Below are positions 37,707 through 44,985 of a stretch of DNA of 64,000 bases, piece by piece. Where the stretch lies: positions 744,001-808,000 of the forward strand of contig NZ_CP061721.1 in the NCBI RefSeq assembly GCF_014764445.1, read 5' to 3'. How positions within the stretch are numbered: position 1 is the first letter of the stretch; each line of letters opens with the position of its first letter. The translations under genes were made by a program, and so were the position numbers. The notes below the pieces were generated by a model that was not told the origin of the DNA, searched no databases, and saw only the letters and a list, made by a program, of their open reading frames with translations. Source of the stretch: Pseudarthrobacter sp. BIM B-2242 (GTDB taxonomy: Bacteria; Actinomycetota; Actinomycetes; Actinomycetales; Micrococcaceae).

Positions 37707-37815
37707 TGCCAGGGCACTTTGCGGGGCGGCACAGTGCGGATTCTCCGCCTGTGCGGGCCGATCCAGGCGGGGTCATCCGGCCTTCCTCCGGCCGGGCGGC
37801 GAGAGGAACCAACCC

Positions 37816-39480
37816 ATGACTGCAACCCTTGTTGCCAAAGACCTTTCCGGTGGCCACGACCATCGGACGCTTTTCTCCAACCTTTCCCTCACGGTGGCCC
37901 CCGGCGATGTGGTGGGTGTGGTGGGCGCCAACGGCGCCGGAAAGTCCACCCTGCTGCGCCTGCTGGCCGGCGTGGACCAGCCCCAGGCCGGCAGCGTGAG
38001 CCTTGCGCCGGCCGACGCCTTTGTGGGCTGGCTGCCACAGGAACATGAGCGCGTGGCGGGTGAAACCGTGGCCGGCTACATCGCCCGCCGCACCGGTTGC
38101 GCACAGGCGACGGCAGAGATGGAGTCCACGGCCGAAGCGCTGGGTTCCGGCGCGCCGGGCGCCGATGACGCCTACTCCCTCGCCTTTGACCGCTGGATGG
38201 CGTCCGGCGCGGCTGACCTTGAGGAACGCATTCCCGCTGTCCTGGCCGACCTTGGCCTGGAGACCGGCGCGGACGCCCCCATGACGGGCCTCTCCGGCGG
38301 CCAGGCCGCCCGCGTGGCACTGGCTGCCCTGCTGCTCAGCCGGTTTGACGTGGTGCTGCTGGACGAGCCCACCAACGACCTCGACTTGGCCGGACTGGCC
38401 AAACTGGAAGCCTTCGTCCAGGGCCTGCGCGGCGGTGTGGTGCTGGTATCCCACGACCGCGAGTTCCTGGCCCGCTGTGTCACCACCATCGTGGAACTGG
38501 ACCTGGCACAGAATTCCGTGGCGGTCTATGACGGCGGGTACGAGGCCTTCCTGGAAGAGCGCGCGGTGGCCCGGCGCCACGCACGCGAAAAGTTCGAGGA
38601 GTTTGCGGCCACGAAGGCGGACCTGGTCTCGCGGGCCCGGACGCAGCGGGAGTGGAGCTCCCAGGGCGTGCGGAACGCCATGAAGAAGAGCCCGGACAAT
38701 GACAAGATCCGCCGCGCGGCCAGCACCGAATCATCGGAGAAGCAGGCCCAGAAAGTCCGGCAGATGGAGTCCCGGATCGCACGCCTGGACGTGGTGGACG
38801 AGCCGCGGAAGGAATGGCAGCTGCAGTTCACCATCGGTCAGGCCCCCCGGTCCAGCGCTGTGGTGGCTACCTTGCGTGACGCCGTCGTCAACCAGGGAAG
38901 CTTCACCCTCGGTCCCGTGAACCTGCAGCTCAACGCAGGGGAGCGGATCGGGATCACCGGCCCCAACGGTGCCGGAAAATCCACGCTGCTGCGCCTCCTC
39001 CTGGGCGTCCAGGCTCTCGACTCAGGCAACGCCGCGATGGGCGCCTCGGTGGCCATCGGCGAAATCGACCAGGCCCGTGGACTGCTGGCCGGTCACCTCA
39101 CGCTGGCAGACGCCGTCGAAGCCGTCCTGACGGACCTGACATCGGCTGAGGTCCGCACGCTGTTGGCCAAGTTCGGGCTGAAAGCGGACCACACGGCCCG
39201 CCCGGTGGACTCGCTCTCACCCGGCGAACGCACGCGGGCTGCGCTGGCACTCCTGCAGGCACGCGGAGTGAACCTGCTGGTCCTGGACGAGCCGACCAAC
39301 CACCTCGACCTGCCTGCCATCGAGCAGCTGGAGGAGGCTTTGGGAAGTTATGAGGGTGCTTTGTTGTTGGTAACCCATGACCGGAGGCTGCTCGAAAACG
39401 TTCAGCTCGACGTCCGGTGGAATGTGGAAGATGGAATGGTAACTGAATTGATGACCGGCGCAACGGGGCACAAGCGATGA
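37816..39480 (+). CDS. ABC-F family ATPase (ribosome-associated or resistance type)
   Basis: A 554-residue protein with two ABC domains and no membrane part. Domain 1: VGANGAGKSTLLRLLAG (Walker A), LSGGQAARVAL (signature), VVLLDEPTNDLDL (Walker B). A charged helical linker (about 240-320, RARTQREWSSQGVRNAMKKSPDNDKIRRAASTESSEKQ) follows. Domain 2: ITGPNGAGKSTLLRLLLG, LSPGERTRAALAL and LLVLDEPTNHLDL. ABC-F proteins enter the ribosomal E site; some protect against macrolides, lincosamides or pleuromutilins, others tune translation. ATG 37816 follows GAGAGGA. It overlaps the ABC exporter gene (ATGA) and has a structured leader suited to antibiotic-triggered control. Resistance is an inference. 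Confidence 0.92.
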   Translation: MTATLVAKDLSGGHDHRTLFSNLSLTVAPGDVVGVVGANGAGKSTLLRLLAGVDQPQAGSVSLAPADAFVGWLPQEHERVAGETVAGYIARRTGCAQATAEMESTAEALGSGAPGADDAYSLAFDRWMASGAADLEERIPAVLADLGLETGADAPMTGLSGGQAARVALAALLLSRFDVVLLDEPTNDLDLAGLAKLEAFVQGLRGGVVLVSHDREFLARCVTTIVELDLAQNSVAVYDGGYEAFLEERAVARRHAREKFEEFAATKADLVSRARTQREWSSQGVRNAMKKSPDNDKIRRAASTESSEKQAQKVRQMESRIARLDVVDEPRKEWQLQFTIGQAPRSSAVVATLRDAVVNQGSFTLGPVNLQLNAGERIGITGPNGAGKSTLLRLLLGVQALDSGNAAMGASVAIGEIDQARGLLAGHLTLADAVEAVLTDLTSAEVRTLLAKFGLKADHTARPVDSLSPGERTRAALALLQARGVNLLVLDEPTNHLDLPAIEQLEEALGSYEGALLLVTHDRRLLENVQLDVRWNVEDGMVTELMTGATGHKR

Positions 39481-41390
39481 GCATGGACGGCGCCGCCTGG
39501 CACACCCTGTACAACATCACCCGCGCCAAGAGCGGCTCCAAGCCCTTTTCCAAGGCGACGCTGAAGCGGGTCCTGGGCTTCGCCCGGCCGCACCGCACCA
39601 AACTGATCGCTTTCGTGGCGCTCTCGGTTGTGATGGCGTTCCTTGCCGTGGCCACGCCCGTTCTGGCGGGCCAGGTGGTTGACGCCATTGTGGCCAAGGC
39701 CGGTACGGAGGAAGTGATCCGGCTGGCTGTGCTGATCGCCGTTGTGGCAGTTGCCGAGGCCGGTTTGGGACTCGTGAGCCGCTGGCTGTCCTCCACTATT
39801 GGTGAAGGCGTCATTGTGGACCTGCGCACGAAGGTCTTTGACCACGTGCAGAAGATGCCCATCGCCTTCTTCACGCGCACCCGCACCGGTGCCCTGGTCA
39901 GCCGCCTCAATAACGACGTCATCGGTGCGCAGTCTGCCTTTGCCGGTACCCTGTCCGGGGTGGTCAGCAACGTGGTGGCCCTGGTCCTCACGCTGATCGT
40001 GATGCTGGGGACCTCCTGGCAGGTCACCGTTCTGGCGATGATCCTGCTGCCCATCTTCCTGATCCCTGCCCGGCGGATGGGATCACGGCTGGCTGACCTG
40101 CGCCGCGAGGCCGCCGAGCACAATGCCGCCATGGGCACCCAGATGACCGAACGGTTCTCCGCCCCCGGCGCCACGCTGGTGAAGCTCTTCGGCCGGCCGG
40201 ACGAGGAGTCCCGCGAGTTTGCTGTGCGGGCCGGCCGCGTCCGCGACATCGGCGTGCGGACCGCGATGCTCCAGTTCACCTTTGTCACGGCACTGACGCT
40301 GGTGTCCGCCCTGGCCCTTGCCCTGGTCTACGGCCTGGGCGGTGTGCTGGCCATCGCGGGCCAGCTTGCCCCCGGCGACGTCGTGGTGCTCGCGCTGCTC
40401 CTGACCCGCCTGTATGCCCCGCTCACCGCACTGTCCAACGCCCGGGTGGAAATCATGAGCGCCCTGGTCAGCTTTGAACGGGTCTTCGAAATCCTGGACC
40501 TCAAGCCACTGATCCAGCAGAAGCCCGACGCCGTGACGGTGCCTGCCGGGCCTGTTTCCGTGGAGTTCGACGACGTCCGGTTCGCCTACCCGTCCGCGGA
40601 CAAGGTCTCGCTCGCGTCGCTGGAGGAAGTCTCCACCCTCGACACCCGCGGCGGCGAAGAAGTGCTGCACGGCATCAGCTTCCGCGTGGAACCCGGCCAG
40701 ACGGTCGCGTTGGTGGGGTCCTCCGGCGCGGGCAAGTCCACCATTGCGCAGCTGCTTTCGAGGCTGTACGACGTCGATTCCGGCGCCGTCCGGCTTGGCG
40801 GCACCCGGCCGGGCTCGGGCCTGGACGTCCGCGACGCCACCTTTGATTCGCTGCGTGACACCCTGGGCATGGTCACCCAGGACGGCCACCTCTTCCACGA
40901 GTCCATCGCCTCCAACCTGCGGCTCGCCCGGCCGGACGCCACCGAAGCGGACATGTGGGACGCCATCCGCCAGGCCCGCCTGGAGACCATGGTCCGGTCC
41001 CTGCCCGACGGCCTGGACACCGTCGTGGGGGAGCGCGGCTACCGGCTCTCCGGCGGTGAACGCCAGCGCCTCACCATCGCCCGGCTGCTCATCTCGCAGC
41101 CGCGCGTTGTCATCCTGGATGAGGCGACGGCCGCGCTGGACTCCACCAACGAAGCAGCCGTCCAGGCTGCCCTGGGCGCCGCGCTCGAGGGTCGCACCGC
41201 CGTCGTGATTGCCCACCGGCTGTCCACTATCCGCGCCGCCGACGTCATCCTGGTGGTGGAGGACGGGCAGATCGTGGAGCGCGGGACGCACACCGAACTC
41301 CTCGCCGCCGAGGGGCGGTACGCCGAGCTGTACCGGACGCAGTTCGCCGAGGCCACCGCGGTGGCAGAGGAAGCCGTCCCGGAGTACTGA
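39477..41390 (+). CDS. ABC multidrug-type exporter (fused permease and ATPase)
   Basis: A 637-residue half-transporter with six membrane helices (~40-330), containing the loop KMPIAFFTRTRTGALVSRLNNDV typical of type I exporters, followed by a nucleotide-binding domain: VALVGSSGAGKSTIAQLLSRLYD (Walker A), YRLSGGERQRLTIARLL (signature), VVILDEATAALD (Walker B) and VVIAHRLSTI (H-loop). It should work as a dimer exporting a lipophilic compound. ATG 39477 overlaps the ABC-F stop by 4 bp, so both are made together. An insertion between NBD strands (KVSLASLEEVSTLDTRGGEE, about 378-398) is longer than usual. Confidence 0.92.
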   Translation: MSMDGAAWHTLYNITRAKSGSKPFSKATLKRVLGFARPHRTKLIAFVALSVVMAFLAVATPVLAGQVVDAIVAKAGTEEVIRLAVLIAVVAVAEAGLGLVSRWLSSTIGEGVIVDLRTKVFDHVQKMPIAFFTRTRTGALVSRLNNDVIGAQSAFAGTLSGVVSNVVALVLTLIVMLGTSWQVTVLAMILLPIFLIPARRMGSRLADLRREAAEHNAAMGTQMTERFSAPGATLVKLFGRPDEESREFAVRAGRVRDIGVRTAMLQFTFVTALTLVSALALALVYGLGGVLAIAGQLAPGDVVVLALLLTRLYAPLTALSNARVEIMSALVSFERVFEILDLKPLIQQKPDAVTVPAGPVSVEFDDVRFAYPSADKVSLASLEEVSTLDTRGGEEVLHGISFRVEPGQTVALVGSSGAGKSTIAQLLSRLYDVDSGAVRLGGTRPGSGLDVRDATFDSLRDTLGMVTQDGHLFHESIASNLRLARPDATEADMWDAIRQARLETMVRSLPDGLDTVVGERGYRLSGGERQRLTIARLLISQPRVVILDEATAALDSTNEAAVQAALGAALEGRTAVVIAHRLSTIRAADVILVVEDGQIVERGTHTELLAAEGRYAELYRTQFAEATAVAEEAVPEY

Positions 41391-41395
41391 CACCT

Positions 41396-41458
41396 CATCC
41401 AGTGGCGAGATCTCGGCACTAACGCCGGCCCTTAGCGCCGGGACCTCGCCGCTGGATG
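41396..41458. terminator. 27-bp imperfect palindrome between convergent genes
   Basis: Arms 41396-41422 and 41432-41458 pair over 27 bp with 4 mismatches, all transitions; loop CGCCGGCCC. It lies between the ABC exporter (+) and NUDIX (-) stops, so it can terminate both. See the finding on extended palindromes. Confidence 0.75.
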
Positions 41459-41463
41459 CCGGG

Positions 41464-41895
41464 TCAACGGCGGGAAGCGGCCAGTTCCGGCAGGATGCAG
41501 TCGGTCAGGAGCGGGGCGAGGTCCGCAGGCGCGGGGATGCCTCGTTCACGCTCCCGGTCCAGCACAGCCAGGTCCAGCCAGCGGATCTCGGCAATCTCGG
41601 CCGACGGGTGCGCGGTCCAGGTGCCCGGCGCGAGGAACACCGTGGCTTCAATATCCGTGGCGGCCTCGTTCGCGGCGTCGGCAATCCAGACGCCCATCAA
41701 CTCCAGGTCGCCGGGCTCGACGACGATGCCCACTTCCTCCTGAAGCTCCCGGGCTGCAGCCTCGACGGCGGTCTCGCCGGACTCGGGCTTGCCGCCGGGG
41801 TGCATAAACATGCCGGTGCCGCGCTTGCGGACGGTCAGGAGGCGACCGGCGTCGTCGAAGACGCAGACGGCGGAGACAACGATGCGGGCTTTCAC
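41464..41895 (-). CDS. NUDIX hydrolase
   Basis: A 143-residue NUDIX enzyme that hydrolyses a nucleoside diphosphate linked to another group. The NUDIX box is complete: GGKPESGETAVEAAARELQEEVGI (Gx5Ex7REUxEEx[GU]). The preceding strand is TVRKRGTGMFMHPGGK. A -10 hexamer TAGGCT ends 7 nt before the GTG at 41895 and there is no Shine-Dalgarno, suggesting a leaderless start. Substrate cannot be told. Confidence 0.9.
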   Translation of the reverse strand: MKARIVVSAVCVFDDAGRLLTVRKRGTGMFMHPGGKPESGETAVEAAARELQEEVGIVVEPGDLELMGVWIADAANEAATDIEATVFLAPGTWTAHPSAEIAEIRWLDLAVLDRERERGIPAPADLAPLLTDCILPELAASRR

Positions 41896-41927
41896 GGCTT
41901 CGAGCCTAGCCTGTTGTGTCTTGAGGT

Positions 41928-42401
41928 TCAGCCGTGCCGCGTCAGCACAGATGACAGCAGAAGGTCCTTGCGCGGACCGCTCACATCCCACGTGTAGCTG
42001 AAGGCGTCAGGGCCTTCGCAGGTGTAGGCCACGCGGTACGTATCGGGATCGCACCAGTGCTGGTCCAGGTTGGCTTGCGGGGTGAAGCTCATCCGGTGGA
42101 AGGGGCGCCCGTCGGCAAAGAACACGTCCAGCGCGTCGGGCCGGTCGGCGGCTCTGAGCAGGTATTCACGCGAGGCGGGGCCGGTGAACGTGGGCCAGCG
42201 CATGGTGCCCTCTTCACGGAGGATGATGCCGTCGTCGCCCGTTGGCGTAAAAAGTACGACGCCGGTGAAGGTTCCGCGGGTGCCTGCGGACCTGTCATGC
42301 AGTTGCCGTTCAACAGCCCACTTTCCCGCAGTGGTGGAGCCGGCCTGCGACGGGCCGAGCAAGTAGGCGCGGAGGTGGAACTCCGGGGCAGGAAGCTTCA
42401 A
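41928..42401 (-). CDS. DUF6314 family protein
   Basis: A 157-residue cytosolic protein of the DUF6314 family (LRAYLLGPS..., AVERQLHDRSAGTRGTFTGVVLF, LREEGTMRW, RPFHRMSF, HWCDPDTYRVAY, TWDVSGPRKDLLLSSVLTR). The fold is probably a lipocalin-like barrel; function unknown. No ATG or GTG precedes the conserved part; the first candidate is a TTG at 42401, which lies only 1 nt beyond the 3' end of the tRNA-Arg gene on the same strand. Its mRNA may thus be produced by cutting of a tRNA-mRNA transcript. The exact start is uncertain. Confidence 0.8.
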   Translation of the reverse strand: MKLPAPEFHLRAYLLGPSQAGSTTAGKWAVERQLHDRSAGTRGTFTGVVLFTPTGDDGIILREEGTMRWPTFTGPASREYLLRAADRPDALDVFFADGRPFHRMSFTPQANLDQHWCDPDTYRVAYTCEGPDAFSYTWDVSGPRKDLLLSSVLTRHG

Positions 42402-42402
42402 G

Positions 42403-42475
42403 TGCCCTCGATTGGAATCGAACCAACGACACCGGCTTTAGGAGAGCCGTGCTCTATCCACTGAGCTACGAGGGC
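42403..42475 (-). tRNA. tRNA-Arg, anticodon CCT (reads AGG)
   Basis: A complete cloverleaf on the minus strand. Acceptor GCCCTCG pairs with CGAGGGC (+A discriminator); D arm GCTC..GAGC; anticodon stem CGGCT/AGCCG with loop CTCCTAA, so anticodon CCT; T arm GTTGG-TTCGATT-CCAAT. CCA is not encoded. Length 73 nt. Confidence 0.97.
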
Positions 42476-42558
42476 GCGTGTCCGATGAGCCGGCAGGACC
42501 GGTCCGTCCGGACACGGATACAAGCATACAAGGTGGGAGGCCGTACTACGCTCATGGC

Positions 42559-43338
42559 ATGAGTTCTGCCCCGACGTCCCCTGCCGCCGCGGTCTATATT
42601 CCGGACACGGCGTCCACCCGCCAATACATCGGCGCCTGGTCCGTCCTGAGTGTCCTGCAGTATTTTGTGGCTGAAGCGGCAGTGATCGGCGCCTGGGCGG
42701 GGACGCAGCCGTACGACCGGCGGACCGGCTGGATCAGTGACCTCGGCGCTGTCCACTGCGGGATCTATGACGGCAGGGATGTCTGTTCGCCCTTGCACTG
42801 GCTGATGAATGCCTCGTTTGTAGTGCAGGGGCTGGGCATGTTCCTCGGCGCGCTGCTGCTGAGCCCGGGGCTGCTGTGCGTCGCGGCCAGAGCAGGAGCC
42901 CTCGTCCGGCCCGGCCGCCGGAAGCCGTGGCGGGCCGCCGTCTGGGTGCGCGTGCTGATGGGCGCCGCGGGTGCGGGAACCATGGTGGTGGGCTTCGTCC
43001 CGGAGGACGCGGGCGCATTCCTGCTGCACTTTGCGGGAGCCGTGGCATATTTCCTCAGCGGCGGGGCAGCGCTGGTGGTGCTGGGCGCGCTTTGGTTGAG
43101 GCAGACACCGCTGGGCTGGTTTGTGCTGGTATGCGGGCTGGTGTCACTGCTGGCCCTTGCCACCGGCGGCCTGACGGGAATGGACGTTCCCGAGCCGGGC
43201 ACGCTGGAACGGCTTATGGGCTACCCCATCACAGTGGGTGTGGCCGCGGCGGGCCTGGTGATCGCCCAGCGCGTGCACAGGCACCGGCAGGAGCGGGCGC
43301 GTTTCCTTAGCTCAGCGGAGGGGCTCAGGGCCGGCTGA
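42559..43338 (+). CDS. DUF998 family membrane protein
   Basis: A 259-residue protein with about six hydrophobic helices and the DUF998 pattern (YDRRTGWISDLGAVHCG..., SPLHWLMNASFVVQGLGMFLGALLL, GFVPEDAGAFLLHFAGAVAYFLSGGAALVVLG, LERLMGYPITVG). Function unknown; members resemble rhomboid-unrelated membrane sensors or enzymes. ATG 42559 is chosen: a TACGCT -10 box (42547-42552) ends exactly 6 nt before it, and no Shine-Dalgarno is present. Confidence 0.82.
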   Translation: MSSAPTSPAAAVYIPDTASTRQYIGAWSVLSVLQYFVAEAAVIGAWAGTQPYDRRTGWISDLGAVHCGIYDGRDVCSPLHWLMNASFVVQGLGMFLGALLLSPGLLCVAARAGALVRPGRRKPWRAAVWVRVLMGAAGAGTMVVGFVPEDAGAFLLHFAGAVAYFLSGGAALVVLGALWLRQTPLGWFVLVCGLVSLLALATGGLTGMDVPEPGTLERLMGYPITVGVAAAGLVIAQRVHRHRQERARFLSSAEGLRAG

Positions 43339-43371
43339 GGAAGAATTCGAGGAAGTCTTCCCGGCGGACCA

Positions 43372-43995
43372 TCACTTTTGTCGGGGCTTCCAACCGAGGA
43401 ACACCGCTGCCGCCCCCGCAAGGAGGCTGAGGACCAACAGGACCCAGCCCGCAATGGTGAGTCCGGACGCCAGGGCCACCGCGCCGGCGTCGGCCGTTTC
43501 CGCAGCCAGCATGGAATCGATGGTGACATTGCCCCATAGCCGGACCGCCGCGAACAGCAGCGGGAAGGCCCACAGGGCCCAGCGGAGCGACTTTTTGGCC
43601 ACGTTGGTGCCGATCAGCAACAGCCACGTGAAGCCGAAGATCAGCGGGAACAGGGTTCCGGCGGTTTTGTGGACGTAGTTGAGCTGGCCGCGGGCGTCGT
43701 CATCCATCGCGGCCCGCAGGTCAGCGATGTAGCTTGTGTCGAAGCCACCCACCAGGGAATCAGGCATGGCCAGCCCGCCGGTGAGCTGCGTGAGCTGGTT
43801 CAGGGTCAGCAGGTGGAGATACCAGAACAGAAACAGGCTGACCGCAACGCCGGCGATCAGGATCAGGTTGCTGTTGGACTGGGCTTTCTGCGGCGTGCGG
43901 CTGGTGCTCGGGTTGATTACCGGCGGCAGGCTGTGCTGCGGCACAACAGCCTTGGAGCCGTGCTTCTTGATCCGCTGCGCTGGGGTTTTGGCCAT
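43372..43995 (-). CDS. four-helix membrane protein, unknown function
   Basis: A 207-residue protein. A basic N-terminus (MAKTPAQRIKKHGSKAVVP) is followed by hydrophobic segments at about 40-60, 108-128, 133-153 and 172-198. The loop between helices 1 and 2 has a motif YIADLRAAMDDDARGQLNYVHKTAGTLFP. I do not recognise a family beyond a conserved actinobacterial hypothetical. It is divergent from the inositol-phosphatase-like gene at 44028 and converges on the DUF998 gene. Confidence 0.75.
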   Translation of the reverse strand: MAKTPAQRIKKHGSKAVVPQHSLPPVINPSTSRTPQKAQSNSNLILIAGVAVSLFLFWYLHLLTLNQLTQLTGGLAMPDSLVGGFDTSYIADLRAAMDDDARGQLNYVHKTAGTLFPLIFGFTWLLLIGTNVAKKSLRWALWAFPLLFAAVRLWGNVTIDSMLAAETADAGAVALASGLTIAGWVLLVLSLLAGAAAVFLGWKPRQK

Positions 43996-44027
43996 GGCAC
44001 CATTATGGCGCTGCATAGACTGGTTCC

Positions 44028-44873
44028 ATGACCACTGGCCGGCACAGCGCCCTTGAACTTGACCCCGCCCTGGATGATTACCAGCTGGCATCCGCCCTGG
44101 TGCGCGAAGCCGGGCAGTTGGCCCTCCTGATGCGCATGGCAGGTCTGCAGTCTCAGCAGAAAACGTCCATTTCGGATGTGGTGACAGCCGCCGACCACGC
44201 TGCCGAAGCGTACGTGCTGGAGCAGTTGCAGCGCTGCAGGCCGGAGGACGGAATCCTGGGCGAGGAGGGTGCGTCCGTGGCCGGCACCAGCGGCCGGACC
44301 TGGGTGATCGATCCCGTGGACGGCACCTACAACTTCCTGCATGGCTCCACTTACTGGTGCTCGGCCATCGCCCTGAAGGACTCCGCGGACGTGTTGCTGG
44401 GTGCGATTTTCCAGCCTGAGGAGGACAAGTTGTGGCTTGGCGGCACGTCCCGCACGGCGACCCTCAACGGCGAGGCTCTGACTTTCTACCGTGACACGGA
44501 CTCCGGCCAGGACGGCGGGGCACGCAATGCAGCGGCCCTGGCGGAAGTCGGTGCGGCCACCTACATCCACCCCACATGGCTGATGGATCCCCTCTGCGCC
44601 ATGCCGTGGCACGCTGCCGCGACGTCGGCCGCTGCGCTGCGGATGCTGGGCTCCGGGTCCTGTGACCTTGGCCGCGTGGCCGACGGCCAGCTGGGCTGCT
44701 GGTTCCAGCACAGCTGCCCGGAGTGGGACTGGTTGCCCGGGAAGGCAATTGTCCGTGCCGCAGGCGGCGCCACGGACAGTGTGCAGGTCAACGGCCTGGA
44801 ATGGTTTATGGCAGGGGGCACGACGGCGGTGCGGGAGTTGCGCGAGGCCCTGCTGTCCGGCTCGGTGACCTGA
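44028..44873 (+). CDS. inositol monophosphatase family protein
   Basis: A 281-residue Mg-dependent phosphatase of the IMPase/HisN/CysQ group. Metal ligands are in GILGEEGA (Glu79/80) and WVIDPVDGTYNFLHG (Asp95, Asp98). The distal motif is SCPEWDWLPGKAIVRAAGG (WDxxPG), supplying another Asp. Substrates could be inositol phosphate, histidinol phosphate or PAP; the sequence alone does not decide. A TAGACT -10 box (44016-44021) ends 6 nt before the ATG, a classic leaderless start. The iol operon is about 7.5 kb away and need not be related. Confidence 0.88.
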   Translation: MTTGRHSALELDPALDDYQLASALVREAGQLALLMRMAGLQSQQKTSISDVVTAADHAAEAYVLEQLQRCRPEDGILGEEGASVAGTSGRTWVIDPVDGTYNFLHGSTYWCSAIALKDSADVLLGAIFQPEEDKLWLGGTSRTATLNGEALTFYRDTDSGQDGGARNAAALAEVGAATYIHPTWLMDPLCAMPWHAAATSAAALRMLGSGSCDLGRVADGQLGCWFQHSCPEWDWLPGKAIVRAAGGATDSVQVNGLEWFMAGGTTAVRELREALLSGSVT

Positions 44874-44930
44874 GCCCGGGCTGGCTTAGCGCGCCCGTGT
44901 CGTGGCGGATCCGGCGCCGGCAACGCGGCG

Positions 44931-44939
44931 TTATCCACA
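44931..44939 (+). promoter_or_regulatory. DnaA-box sequence in the pcrA promoter region
   Basis: TTATCCACA is a perfect match to the DnaA consensus, placed about 30 bp upstream of the -10 hexamer TAGACT (44970-44975) of pcrA. A single box may be chance. Confidence 0.45.
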
Positions 44940-44985
44940 GGGTTGGACGTGACTGTCGGCCCCACCGCCTAGACTTGTAGGCACC

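Noticed and set aside
42403..42475. tRNA-Arg as integration site of a mobile element
   Set aside because: No integrase, direct repeat of the tRNA end or foreign-looking genes occur on either side.
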